Source of the DNA: Acytostelium subglobosum LB1
Lineage: Eukaryota; Evosea; Eumycetozoa; Acytosteliales; Acytosteliaceae
DNA length: 64,000 nt
Direction of reading: 5' to 3'
NCBI RefSeq assembly: GCF_000787575.1
Contig: NW_012236522.1
Coordinates: 620,001 to 684,000 of the forward strand
How positions within the stretch are numbered: position 1 is the first letter of the stretch; each line of letters starts with the position of its first letter. The notes under the pieces were generated by a model, which was not told the origin of the DNA, did not search any database, and saw only the letters and a list, made by a program, of their open reading frames with translations. The position numbers were made by a program, and so were the translations under genes. This document shows, piece after piece, positions 11,177 through 24,300 of this stretch.

Positions 11177-11681
11177 TTTGAATTATAATATTATTTAGTG
11201 ATTTACCAATGAATAACAAATCAGAGATTGAGCAATATAATGATCTGTGTTTGTTCCTTTGAGTATGGTATATTCATGATACCATAAATGAACAGCAATT
11301 AATTTATTGAATGATCGTGATCAGGTGGAGTTACCACAGAGGTATGTTCAATAATTACACAAACTTGGATGTGGAATGAATGAGGAGTACCCCATTATTG
11401 GTTGTAGTCCCTACCTTCATACCACTCTGGTGATGAATAAGATTGATGAAGTAGCCAATTTCATTGAGGTATTCAACTCCCCTTTGTATTTTGGCTATTT
11501 ACATCTGATCAACTGGGGATTAGATATTGTGAAGATCATCTAATTCCTCTTCACCTCTCTTCTTTCCCTTCCCTTCCTTTACAATACTTATACCATTACA
11601 TTATATTATATTCCATTCCCTTCCCTGCCTCCCTTCCCTTCCTTTTGCTAATAACAATAAAAATAACAAATACTCTCCAAG
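11177..11681. other. Intergenic, ends in a long pyrimidine tract
   Basis: AT-rich sequence without a usable reading frame, followed at about 11550-11650 by repeated CCCTTCCCTTCC pyrimidine blocks. The tract runs into an AG at 11680-11681 that opens the GST-like frame, so part of it may be an intron 3' end. I looked here for the missing thioredoxin-fold half of the GST and did not find it. Confidence 0.4.
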
Positions 11682-12122
11682 TATATAATCCAATTGGCAC
11701 AATCTGTAGCCATCGAGTACTATCTTGCCGATCATCTCAAACTCACTGGCTCATCAACAATCGAGACCGCTCAGATCCTTCAGTACGCCTTGCTGCCTGG
11801 TGATCTGTATGCACCATACTTCCAAGCATACCTTGGCAAAGACGAGGCAGCTCTGAAGACGTTCTCCAGTGAGACCGCTCCAAAGGTGTTCAAGAAGCTT
11901 GAGACATTGCTTGTCAAGGCTGGCGGTGTATATCTTGTGAACAACAAGTTGAGCTGGGCTGATATCAGTATCTTCAATCTTTTGGATTTCTTCCATCAAC
12001 AGCCTGGCAACCTAGTGGCAGTTCTCGAGCCATTCACAGCATTACTTTCATTCCACAAGAAGATTGCATCAATCCCACAACTAGCTGAATACTTAAAGAC
12101 TAGACCAACTACTTTTATCTAA
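11682..12122 (+). CDS. Glutathione S-transferase-like, C-terminal part only
   Basis: The open frame from about 11682 (after a pyrimidine tract and AG) to the stop at 12122 encodes about 146 residues. It starts at QLAQSVAIEYYLADHL, which is the end of the GST N-terminal thioredoxin fold (the 'ESxAIxxYLA' segment), and continues through the all-helical C-terminal domain (KKLETLL, LSWADISIFNLLDFF, PQLAEYLKTRP), most like sigma/alpha-type GSTs. The about 60 preceding residues with the glutathione-binding beta-strands are not found in the 500 bp upstream and no in-frame ATG opens this frame. Either an upstream exon is too divergent or distant for me to see, or this is a truncated pseudogene. The C-terminal half itself has no stops. 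Confidence 0.6.
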   Translation, partial: YIIQLAQSVAIEYYLADHLKLTGSSTIETAQILQYALLPGDLYAPYFQAYLGKDEAALKTFSSETAPKVFKKLETLLVKAGGVYLVNNKLSWADISIFNLLDFFHQQPGNLVAVLEPFTALLSFHKKIASIPQLAEYLKTRPTTFI

Positions 12123-12340
12123 AGTATTACTTGTTTACCTTGTCATTGTAATTAATAAATATAAACTCTATCATTCATTCATTCATTCATACAAATAGTA
12201 TCTGTTTGATGAAGTTTGGAAAATGAATGAATGAATGAGTTTGAGTGAAGGCGAAAGTTTATGTTCAATCTTTCATTGTTTGTTTCATTCATTCAATATT
12301 GTACATATATATATACATACACAGATAAGATAGACAGAGG

Positions 12341-14877
12341 ATGGATACACATCACGGTCACCAACACCACTTGAATGCGAATAATAAGAGACCGGTTAGA
12401 GGAGGTACTGAGAAGGATGACTTGTTGGAGATCATGCCAATTGGTGCAGGCAATGAAGTAGGCAGATCTTGTGTACTAATGAAGTACAAGGGCAAAACCA
12501 TCATGTTTGATTGTGGTGTACATCCTGCCTTCTCAGGCATGTCATCACTACCCTACTTTGATTCAATCGACAACCCATCAGAGATCGACTTGCTACTCGT
12601 CACTCAGTATGTATCACCTTGTTGTTGATGGATAAGTTAATGGTCCTCATTCACTCATTCACTCATTCATTGAACAGCTTCCATCTAGATCATGCAGCAG
12701 CAGTACCTTATATTGTGGAGAAGACAGACTTTGAGGGCAAGATATATATGACACCGCCAACAAAGTCAATCTACAAGATATTGATGAGTGATTATGTAAA
12801 GGTCAGCAGTATGTCTGAGGAGATACCATATAATGAGGCCGACCTCAAGCGTAGCTCAGACAAGATTCAACATATCAAGTATCACGAGAAGCTCGAACAC
12901 AATGGAATCAGGTTCTCTTGCTATAATGCCGGCCACGTGCTAGGCGCGGCCATGTTCCTCGTGGAGATTGCCGGCACAAAGATATTGTACACAGGAGACT
13001 TCTCGCGACAGGAGGACCGACATCTGATGGGTGCCGAGACGCCCCCGGTCAACGTGGACGTACTGATCATCGAGAGCACATACGGCGTGCAAGTGCACGA
13101 GCCGCGACTAGAGCGAGAGCGAAGATTCACCTCCTCCATACATGATGTCGTCAAACGTGGTGGTCGATGTCTGATACCAGTGTTTGCTCTTGGCAGAGCT
13201 CAAGAGTTGTTGCTCATTCTCGATGAATACTGGATAGCACATCCCGAACTCCAAAGGATACCTATCTACTACGCCAGTGCCCTGGCCAAGAAGTGCATGT
13301 CCACATATCAATTCTCAATCAACATGATGAATGAGGTAAGTTTGGCTCACCAACTTTGGAATCATTCCAAGTCACTCAATCACTCACACAATCAATCAAT
13401 CTACACAGAGAATCAGAGCTCAGTTCGATGTATCCAATCCATTCGAGTTTAAATACATCCAGAATATCAAGGGCATTGAGAAGTTTGAGGACAATGGACC
13501 TTGTGTGTTCATGGCCAGTCCTGGTATGCTTCAGAGTGGTCTGTCCAGACAGCTGTTTGAACGATGGTGCTCAGACAAGAGGAATGGAGTTGTTATCCCA
13601 GGTTACAACGTCGAGGGTACACTGGCCAAACACATCATGACTGAGCCCAAGGAGATCACACGACTGGATGGTGTCAATATCCCACTCAACCTGTCAGTTA
13701 CATATGTGTCGTTCAGCGCTCACTCTGACTTCTTGCAGACGTCCGAGTTCATCCAGGACATCCATCCACCTCACATCGTGCTGGTGCACGGCGACGCCAA
13801 CGAGATGTCCAGACTGAAGCACTCACTCGTCGCCAAGTTCAAGACGATCAATATCATGACACCCAAGAACTCGCAGAACGTTCAGATGGAGTTCAAGGCC
13901 GAGAAGGTGGCCAAGATGCTGGGCGCCATCGCCTCCAAGACACCCAGACACAACACCACCATCTCTGGTCTGTTGGTCACCAAGGACTTTACACATCACA
14001 TCATTGCGCCATCCGATCTGCACAACTACACCAACCTCAAGACCAACATAATCAAACAGAAACAATCAGTTCCATTCGGCCAGAAGTACCTACTCCTATG
14101 CAACACCCTTGAACAACTCTATGACGAGATCGAAGAGACCAAGACATCGGATGACAGGCCAATCATAAAGGTATGTTGTTGTTATACGACGACAAGGATG
14201 CTGGTCATACACGCTCATACTAACCAACATGATCTGATTCAAAGATATACGACTCGATAACACTCACTTATAATACAGGATCACATGTTACAATTGAATG
14301 GGATTCGAATCCCGTCACGGACATGGTGGCAGACTCGATCGTTGCGATGATCATGCAGATTGAATCAAATCCATTCAGTCTTAGAGTACGATCCAGTTCA
14401 AAGAATGACGATGAGATGATGAGCGATAGCAATGGAAAGACAGAAGACATCATGGTGAAGAAAGAAGAGGAAGAAGAGAATGATGAGGATATTGAGGATG
14501 TTGTGGTGATGACCAAGTCAAGGAAACAGAGCCAACGATTGACATTGCGCGAAGATGTTAAATCATTGCTGGCGCAACAATTTGGCGCACCAAGGCCTGA
14601 CGAAGACGACCCACTGCTTCTGCACCTCAATATTGACGATCAACTGGCGAGCGTACATCTGGAAACTCTGGAAGTCAAATCAGAGCATCCCGAGTTCAAG
14701 ACCAAGCTTGAGAAGGCAATCCAAAGGATAACATTGGCTGTGCATCCAATACCATTTTCAATCAAATCCGCCGAGTCCTCCTCCAGTCCCGACGAATCAT
14801 CGTCATCCAACCAAGATTCCATGTCAACAGAATCAAGTGCATCTATTAGTGGATCAATAAAGGTTGAGTCCACCTAA
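12341..14877 (+). CDS. cpsf3: CPSF73, mRNA 3'-end processing endonuclease
   Basis: Four exons: 12341-12606, 12678-13335, 13409-14170 and 14245-14877, with introns of 71-74 bp, giving about 772 residues. It is the metallo-beta-lactamase/beta-CASP nuclease that cleaves pre-mRNA at the poly(A) site within CPSF, in the nucleus. Visible features are [12 protein letters not shown] at the start of the MBL fold and the HFHLDH zinc-binding motif at about residues 89-94, whose first His codon is split by intron 1. [13 protein letters not shown], beta-CASP motifs ([22 protein letters not shown]) and the final SFSAHSDF follow. The C-terminal domain ([18 protein letters not shown]) matches the CPSF100-binding tail and is interrupted by an acidic Lys/Glu insert. 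It ends in a Ser-rich tail. Intron 3 was set by this C-terminal homology. Confidence 0.96.
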
Positions 14878-17219
14878 GGATACTTTAACAAAACATCTCT
14901 TGTTGTTCTCATCACTCACAACTTTATCGTTTCAATCAATCAATCAACCAACTTAATAAATAAATTAAAATCCAAGAATTAATTAATTAATATATATATA
15001 TCGTATCGGGCAATAACATATTCTGAAGCTTCAGACCAATCTCCATCATTCATCTGACCCATCAATTTCTCACTGTAACCCTCATCACAAGTATTAACAG
15101 TTCGTTCAATTTGTCATACTACAACATTGATCGAGTCTCCATCGACAATGCCTACCTCTCTATATTATACATGTATTATACGCTTATATCAATCCAACCA
15201 ACAAAGACCAATCTGGAAAGATGATATTTTTGGATAAGAGAGTGAGAAGGGAGGAGGAGGATCACTGTCATTCACCACCCATTGATGATTGACCCATTGA
15301 ACGCACAACCATACATACATGTACGAATGATAACCCATTCCATCAATCAATCCACCTTCCTCGCAACAACCACTAACCAACAACATCACGCACCACACTC
15401 ACACCCTCTACCCTAGCCTGCCTCTTGTTGGCAACAATCAAACAACTAAACAAACAAACAAACAATCATTCAAACAAACACTCGTCAATGTGTATATATA
15501 TTGTTCTGTGATGCCATCAATGTGTACGGGGGTTGATTGATTGATTGATTAGATTGAATAACCAGAACCAGTCTATGATTACAATGATACTTATGCCTGC
15601 CTGCCTGCCTGCCTGCATGCTTGCCCATGCCATCTTTCACCTTTCCAACTAGTCCGTCCACTCTACTAACTAATGTTTGTTCTCCCAATCCATTCCCATA
15701 CTTATCCTTATTGAATAGTTCACCAATCAACACTGTAGATTACTCCTTGTTATTACCTATCTATCACTCTCTAAAGAAAGAATCTAAAGTTTGTTATCAA
15801 TCTTTTGGAGTCCTCTCCTCAAGCTCGCCCACCACTTCTCAATATGGGGATCCTCAGATTCGACCATTCATCATCCTTTCATTCAAACAAATATATCTGA
15901 TGTAGTCATCGAGGTCATCCCATTGTCAACCACACACTTCCCAAGACCGACTTCCAGCACCAACATCGGTCAACCATCGTCATGGCTTCAGTGTGGTTGT
16001 TTTGCTTGACCGACCAACAGGTCCTTCTTTATTGTGAAAGACCAAGAACATTTAATTATTTCAATTCATTTTCCATGACATCTCCTCTTTAGATAATCAA
16101 TAACAACAAACAAACTTGGGGGGGTTCTTGCGTCTTTCCTTCACGATCATCTTTAATAATAATACCGAGACCTGTCCTGGTAGTTGACCCCATTCATTCA
16201 TTCATTCATTTTCCCACCTATTCATCTAATATCAATCATCTTCACATATATTCTTTCATTCATTCCTCATATCAACTACATTCACCAACAACTCAAAAAA
16301 GTCCTTAAATTCACAAATACAACAAAGGTAATGATCATCAATCATTATGAACGTAACTCTATCAATGATTTGTTTCCAGTTCAGTGTTTGGAAATATTGA
16401 TTGATTGATTGATACTCGTTCCAAACACTGTAACATCTTTGGAGGATGACCAAAACAAAGTCTACATACCTCCACCAACAGGAGACATAAACTCCGCTCC
16501 AATGCACATAAACACAAATACAAACAAATACGACATGACTTTGTTCGCTCAGTTCCAAACGACTTCAACCCATCATCTCGTTTAGAAGGTGGACTCACAG
16601 GCTTGTTTCCTGTTTTTACAACAACACACACTCAAGTAGTTGTTGGACCATCCAGCCATCACATCCAATCACACACGGAGTCCGCAACCACTCACACAAC
16701 TCAAATCAAAGTTGATCGATGTTTCGAACATGGCTCGGTGGTGTGTGTTGTTTACAACCTGGCCATGTGTCTCATAAATAGCCCACGACCATCCATCGCC
16801 CTTCACATACTCATTACTCATACTCATCCACAGTTCTTGCTTACTTACAAAACCGTAAAGAGCACGGCAGTCTCATCTCAACCATTATTCATACATTTGT
16901 TGTTGTTGTTGTTGTTGATCAATCGTTGTCAACGACTTTAACCAACCAACACCTCCTCCCCATACCTCACTCTTCCTCTTCCTTCGTGTTTCCTGTCACT
17001 CGTCAATCATTCTCCAACACATAAACTTTCTGCCTTCAGTCAATCCTGTCAATCATTTCGCTCATACCCTCAATAGCCCGCTAACTCGCTCACTTCTGCC
17101 CGCCAGTCAATCAATCAATCCGCCAAACAAGTAACACACTGTAACCAGTGATTCCAAATGTTGCAAGGTCGATCCCGACCATTATAATCTTATCCATTCT
17201 TCATCATTATCATATAACA
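14878..17219 (+). other. 2.3-kb non-coding, repeat-rich region upstream of the cyclin gene
   Basis: Holds the 3' end of CPSF73 (AATAAATAAA near 14953) and then about 2.2 kb without a supportable gene. Repeats include TTGATTGATTGATT at 15532-15550, (CCTG)n at about 15594-15617, (CATT)n at about 16190-16212 and (TTG)n near 16890-16915. Short open frames have no family features. The right-hand part is CAA/TCAA-rich and is probably the promoter and long leader of the cyclin at 17220. Confidence 0.5.
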
Positions 17220-18716
17220 ATGATTACTACTACTACTACTATGTCTACAACTACTAAGTCTACAACTACAATTACAACTACAACTACTACCAAGATGAAG
17301 ACCGCCTCTCCCAAGAAGATACTGATACAAAAGTATCAGGAGGACCTCGAAGCATTGATGATACGTAACTACTCCACTCGTTTATTCCTGACGTGGATAT
17401 ACAAGACGCCGGTGCCGCCACTCCTCCTGCCATTGCCAACGATCAATATACGCCAGTCAAAGACCGCACCCTGCTTTGGCAGCCAGGCATGCGAGGCTGC
17501 CTCCCAACCCGCCTCCGCGTCATGGGCCAACAAGGTGCTCTCGACCAGTACCACGCCGCTGGCCGACATTGAACATTACATCACTCGTCTTGTGGATATG
17601 GCCGGCAGCGTGGTCCACTTCTTCTTTATACAACATTGTAAGCGCGCCCTCCCCAAGCCAGAGCTGGGGACGGGCACCGGGGCATCAGGGGCATCCAACT
17701 ATGATCCCCAGAGTGTCAGCGCGACCAACAGCAAAGACTACAACTCGCTGTTTGTCGGATGTATTTACTACGCCGATCTGTTTGTTCGGAAAAATGTCTC
17801 CAACTCTGTGTCCATCTTGGACATCATCATCACCAGGTATGATTGATTGATTGAACATTATGTTTCCATTGCCGCCAGCAATGATACCACCGCCGCCGCT
17901 AACACCGCCACCTTGTTACCCAATAGCATCGTGATCACGATCAAGATGTGGGTCGAAGAGAAGATGAACGTCAATAAGTATATATCAAAGATATTCTCAG
18001 TGTCGCTGAGTCATATCAATCAGCTAGAGATACACTTCCTCAAGCTGATAGACTACCAGTTGTACCTACACGAGAAGGACTTGAAACAGTTCACAGACAT
18101 CATTCACAAATCATCATTACAACTAGCGGCAGCCACTGCCACTGCCTCGCGTCCTACATCACCATCTTCACAACTTCAAACACCCTCCACTTCATCATCA
18201 TCGTCATCAACATCATCACCAGCAGCGACAACATCCATTATAATTCATACATCAATTTCACCAAGGAGTACACCAGATACCTCTTCATCCATTTCATCCT
18301 CCGATTACAATACGCCATCATCATCATCATTTCCTGTTGAGACTGCTGGTCCATCCAGCACAAACTCGTCATGCTCCACAACTCCAATCATTACGATATC
18401 CTCCAACTCCAACACCAGTACTGTCCATCAGTACCAACAACAACCAGAACAAGTGGGCAACAAGCGCAAATTGGACAGTATCCAGACGGACCAACATCCC
18501 CTGGAACAACAATATCAACAACATACCAAACACCAACTTTATGAGCGTAGTAGTGGCGGCCAGCGCCTCCAACACCATTCTCAAAGTAGTGTCAAACACC
18601 ATCGCCATCATCGCAATCATCAACATCACATTCAGAGCTCTAGCCCTGACAACAACAACAACAACGTTGACTTTAACAATGACATTGAACTAATAAAAGA
18701 GATTGTATCTTTTTGA
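17220..18716 (+). CDS. PHO80/PCL-like cyclin
   Basis: Two exons, 17220-17836 and 17927-18716, separated by a 90-bp GTATGA...AATAG intron; about 468 residues from the first in-frame ATG. After a Thr-rich start, residues about 115-290 form a cyclin box of the PHO80/Pcl type. Its helices are SLFVGCIYYADLF, SIVITIKMWVEEKMNVNKYISKIFSVSLSHINQLEIHFLKLIDYQLYL, with the two halves joined across the intron. Such cyclins activate Pho85/CDK5-class kinases in nutrient, phosphate or polarity control. The about 175-residue C-terminus is Ser/Thr, Gln and His-rich, including a His-rich segment near the end. An ATG at 17296 just before KTASPKK is an alternative start. The kinase partner is inferred from the family. 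Confidence 0.82.
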
Positions 18717-21337
18717 TTAGGTCAGTCATCACTTCTAATCCCATACTGGAGTATTATCCATGATCAAAGAGAAGATATTTATTTCTTCATCTCGATTGTC
18801 AATGCCAATGATGTGCGGCACTAGTTGGGGGTTGGGTAGGTGGACCATGTAACCTTATCTGTTCTGTTCGCCTCAGTTGGCGCCAGGCATCATGTAAGTT
18901 GCCAACATCAACAACAACAACAACAACTAGGACTGTCCGTTGTGAGACGAGTAATAGTATTGCGTGAGTGGAAGCAATCCAAAACATCAATACTGATCGT
19001 GTGTGTTGTTGGACATCCATCCACCTCACATCACATTCAAGTTCAAATGATCATTTCGCCCACTCTTGGTCCTTTTTTTTTCTTCGCCTCAACAAGATTG
19101 TTTGATGATGTCAGAGTTATGTTTTTTCGCTGAAGCTGTGATGTGGGGGCGTCTTCAGAGTACACCAAGAGTAATACATGTCCGTTCTAGGTGCACACAC
19201 CCCTGATCCTGTTTGAGTTGCTGTGTTACGAGTATGGTGATCCTTTTGGAGACACCCTAACTCACGCAAGTGAACATTGAGTGTACGTTATTGTATCAAG
19301 AAGTGTTCCCTTCAACAGACACATACACATACCATACACTCTAGCCCATATCCATTCAATTATATTTCTTCTATAGGCCTCATTAAAGTATTCACTTTAC
19401 GAGTGAGTAGCAGTATTACCAACTACCAACTACCAACCACAAGCCAATCAATCAACCATCCAACCATTCACACAAAAACACAAATACGAACGAGTAGTGA
19501 GATAGTCTGTTCAATACTTTCTTTCTTTCTTTCTTTCATTCTTTCCAGACGACACTCTCTCTCACTCGACTTGATTATCATCTTGATAAGGCCACCTCAA
19601 CTACCAATCAACCCACATAACCAGCCACTCACTCTAAAATAAGCAACACACACAAGAGAGAAATACTCAAAGGTAAGACTATCTCGTGATCCCAAACCAT
19701 CGACCTGTCTGTCTGCCTCTATCCACATCAACAGAAACATCAGCAATCAATCAATCAAACATACACAGAGTGCGAAAGATACGAGACAAGTCAAAGTGTG
19801 TTTGTTCTATTGGGTACCCATGTGACTCTAGAATGGCCTGTCTTGTCGAGTAAATTTGGAAGGAGGTGTGATGTGTGTTGTGCTCACTTTGGAAGTAGTG
19901 TGTGTGATCATATGATATGATTCGTTACATCATCAAGCAAGCAATGAATCTCCATTTGTTTTTTTTTTTCTTCTTTTTGTTTTGCAAAACAATACCCACC
20001 AAGCTGTTTGATCGATCACTCGCACACATCATCATCATTTCAAAGATTTGCCACCCCCTTTTTTTGCGTGCGCTCATGCCTCCCACCAAACCATCCATCC
20101 ACCTCACCCGTATCTGCATTTGTTCATGCCGTTCAAGCAACAGCATCATAAAGTGATTACTCTATCGTTGTTGTGTATGTCATACATCACCTAGTCACAG
20201 GCACATACACAGTTTGAATGAGTGCTTGAGAGTTTGAGTTGATTAATTATTATTAATTCTATTTTTGTAGTCTCTGTCTCTCTCCTTAGAGTGATCAATC
20301 AACCACACACTCACACATCATCGTGTGTACACACTTCGTCACCCACACCCACGATCACACACACACAAATAGAGATAGAGATAGAGATACAAAGACAATC
20401 ACACACACATTGTTTTAAATATACATCACCTTCACCCCTCACACATCACACTTTATCACAAACTTCACCTCACTTCACTCACTCACTCTCTCTGTCATCC
20501 AACCCCAAACCCACCCATCCATTCTATCATTTCAAATCAATCAATCATTCAGTCAATCATTCAATCAATCACAAGCCAACGACATTGACAACGACGCGTT
20601 AATTCAAAACCAAAGTGTTCACACTCCATCACACATATTCATAATATTAATAATTATTTACCAGCCTGCCAGCCCAAACAGTGTTAACGAATATATACAA
20701 TTCCAATCCAATCCAAATACATTCCAGCAACAGCAAACACATTAGCAGTAGCAATAACAACAACATTTACAGCAATTTGGAATTGAGGTAGTGAGAGACA
20801 CACATAACACCTACCCCAACAAGCAGTAGCAGGAAACAATAACTTAACAGTAGCAGTAGCAGTAGCAGTAGCAATAACCATCCATCCATCCAGGCGTCAT
20901 CATATTATATTATCCATATCAATCCAATTCATTGCATAACTTAAAAGTGTCGTTGTTGGTGGAACCTCAATCAATCATCCGTCCATCCATCCATCAATCC
21001 ATTCAATCAATCAATCAATTTTGGATTCATTCGCCAATCAATCACTACGACCCACCAACAGCGTATTCCAGGATAACAGACAGTAGTAATTAGTATTATC
21101 AGACAAAGCCAAATGTACAGCAGTATAATCGACAAAGTAAACTGAGACCAACACATTAATAATAATAGTAATATTAGAGAGAGGCAATCGACCCAGCCCC
21201 AATCATCAATCTCATATTAGTCAATACGAACGACATTCCAGAACATCTGGAAACACACCTACCCATCCATCCACCCGCACACCCATCGCCAACGCGCGCC
21301 AATCAAATCAAATCAAACCAAATCAAATCCAACAACA
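18717..21337 (+). other. 2.6-kb non-coding region upstream of the PP2C-like gene
   Basis: No supported gene. It contains poly-T tracts (19073-19082, 19960-19975), (CTTT)n at about 19518-19537, GATAGA runs around 20370-20390, CACA runs, GTAGCA repeats near 20847-20875, and several ATCAATCAATC runs. Immediately before the ATG at 21338 are repeated AATCAAATCAAA units and CAACAACA. The likely role is promoter plus a very long leader for the PP2C-like gene. Confidence 0.5.
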
Positions 21338-24300
21338 ATGATCGAATCCATTAAATTCACAAAGAGCATGCCGCCAGCGATCAAGATCAACTATGAGAGC
21401 AATAATATATCGACACACATGGCCAATGGCGGAGTGGTCGGCAACAAGCATCTGAAAAAGACGCTCAGCACATACAACCTCACGTCCGACACGGAACACA
21501 CGATCATCAGCGACAACGCCACAATGATTGAGGTGTGGCTGGAATCGAACCAGGCGCTCTTCTCCAACCTCGACCAGACGTCGATCTTCATCTGCATCGA
21601 CTCTGAGTCCAACCTGATCAACGCCATCCTCAGCTACAACCCATTCTCCTACGCCACCAAGTGGCGCAAGAACGTGTTCGTCTACACCATGGTTCTGGAG
21701 GGCATGGGCAAGAACACCCACCTCATCAAGAGCTTCCACATCCCTCTGCCGCCACAGCTTAACGCCAGTGTGCTGACGCCCAGCTCGGGTGGCGGCACAT
21801 CATCCACCAGCCAGCTGTCATCGGCTTCATCTTCGTTCATCTCGTCGTCGCCCACATCGTCAACTTCATCGATCGGCTCCGACTCGGCCAGCAGCAGCTC
21901 GCCATCCACCTCCTCGCCCACACTGTCTCACGTATCGTCGTCACCCTCATCGCTGTCTGCGTCGCCCTTCTCATCATTCGCGTCGTCCTCCTCATCAATG
22001 GTGCCCAACGGACAGCAACAGGCCACGCAGCAACAACAGTCGCCAGCCATTCTCACATTCATCAACAACATCATTCATCGTGTGACACCACAGGGTCAGA
22101 ACCTGGTCGAGAACATTCAGTACCTCCTGCTGCAGAGCATACAGCGCGCACTCAGCAACTTTGTAAATAGTATCCAACGCGACCGTCTCTACTACACTCA
22201 GGTGGTCTACTACAAGAAGAACGAGGGCATGTACCTGCCCACGCTGTTCCTGGCCCAGGTCGGGTTGGACCGCGTGGCCGTTGGCGGCATTCGCATCCCC
22301 GCCTCGGCCTCCACGCTCAGCATCGCATCGCGCACCTCATCGTCCGCGCCACAACACAGTTCTTCGTTGATGTTCTTGTCATCGTCGCCCAACGCAACCT
22401 CGGGCAGTCTGATGGGCATGGGCCAACCAGTCGTTGCCGACAACGACCAAGACCAAGACCCAGCCAGCGACGACAATGATGTATCATCGTCGGCCTCACC
22501 CTCAGCTGGTACACCCTCGACCGGCACACCCTCGATCGTCATCTCACCACAACAGCAACTGGCACTGCTTGGACCAAGCTCCATCCACAACCTCTCGCCC
22601 AACATCCAGTTCAGCTATCGCAAGGTGACACCCGAGCTCAGCGCCTCACTGACGTCAAGCAGCGTTAACACACTCGAGCAACTTAGCATCTCAGCAGCCT
22701 CTACGAGCGGAACCAGCGAGTCGGCATCGTCCAGCACCTCATCGATGGCCATCCCCATGCCTACTCGCCCGCCCCCTCAGCCACTACAATCATCGTCGCG
22801 CTCCAACTCGGCCACAAAGCTGGCACAACCACAGCCAGCTGTGCGCCAATTCAAGATATCCGATGAGCAGCCTGAGAAGCCCTCACTTACAATCTACAAT
22901 GCACAGGACAACAATGGATGTGCGGTTGTCTCATCGCTGTATGGATGGGACTTTGACAAGAAGGAACGCAGTGGCGAGCCGTTTGCCGACTGTTTCTGTC
23001 TATCAACCAACACCCATCCTAACCTGCGTGCTACCCTTTCCATTGCCGATGGTACTGGACAAAGTCTCGACTCACAAAGGGCTGCTGCCCTTGCTGTCCT
23101 TGGAGCGAATGAGTACATGGAGAGCAGTAAGTAATCTTTTTTTGGCAAAGCAAAGTCAATATGCACACTCGTTTGAGTTTGTACTAACCCTCAACAAAAC
23201 TCCAACTCCTCCAGTTCTAGCCGACATCACAACTACCAATGACTTGCTGTCAGAGATTGGATACTCAATCATGGCTGGCCATATGAGGATCATTGAGGAC
23301 GAGTATTACCAGACCAAGGAGTTGCACCTGGAACCCAAGGGCGCCACAACCTTCTGCATTGGTTGTCTTGGCCAAACAAAGAACATCCTTCAGAACTTGA
23401 GCAATGGCACACTGTCATCGTCATCTTCCTCCAAACTCGGACGGATGTATGGTCCCACGGACAAGAGAGCCAAGCAGCTGTCGCGGCCACTACCTCCCCC
23501 ACCACAAATCAGGCGGAGCTCATTGTCGCCCGACACCACTGCCAGCCCCAACCCTTCCCCTTCTACTTCATCACCCTCCTCCTCATCGTCGCGCCGTAAG
23601 AGTGGCAGCGACATCACCGTTTCACCATCACCATCCACCTCATCATCCGCACCAAACTCCAGTCGCACGATTGAGACAATCGCTGAAGAGGAGTACAGCA
23701 GCCAGAACGACGCACCATCACACAGCAGCGACACACAACAGATTTCTCCAGCAGTGATCGAGCAGGATAAGGATAGCAGCAACAGCACAAGCAGCAGTAG
23801 CACCAACACCATCAACATTGTAAAGGTAAAGCCACCTCCACCAAGGAACTACCTGTCCGTCAACTTGAGCGGAAGTGGCAACAACACGGTCATCATCAAC
23901 ACAATCAACAACAACGTCAACAACACAATCAACAACAACATAAACAACAACAACAACAGCAACATCAACAACAGCAGCAGTAGTATAGGAACGACCGGAG
24001 AGAATTGTAGTAATAGTAGTTATGGTGACGCCAACAGCAGTAGTAGCAGCGGCACCAACAACAGCGGCAGCTTTAATGGTAGTGTGAAGAGTGCAGGCAC
24101 GACGACGACCTCGCCCAACACGGCGGACGACATCAACAACAACAACAGGCTGGCCAGCACGGATGGACAGTGGTTCTTCATGATTGGTTCGGTGGGCGAC
24201 TGTCGCGCCTTCCGATTGTCGTGCACGACGAACAAGGTCACCGAGATCACCAACAGCAAGAACGCCGTCAGGAACTTTAATGACGCTGGTGGCCAGCTTG

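Noticed and set aside
13505-14260. Reading CPSF73 as ending within intron 3 ([17 protein letters not shown]...)
   Set aside because: This is read-through of a 74-bp intron; joining 14170 to 14245 restores the conserved C-terminal domain.
14296-14314. GGGATTCGAATCCC, resembling a tRNA T-arm (B box)
   Set aside because: Lies inside the conserved CPSF73 exon 4 and has no acceptor stem, A box or anticodon arm around it.
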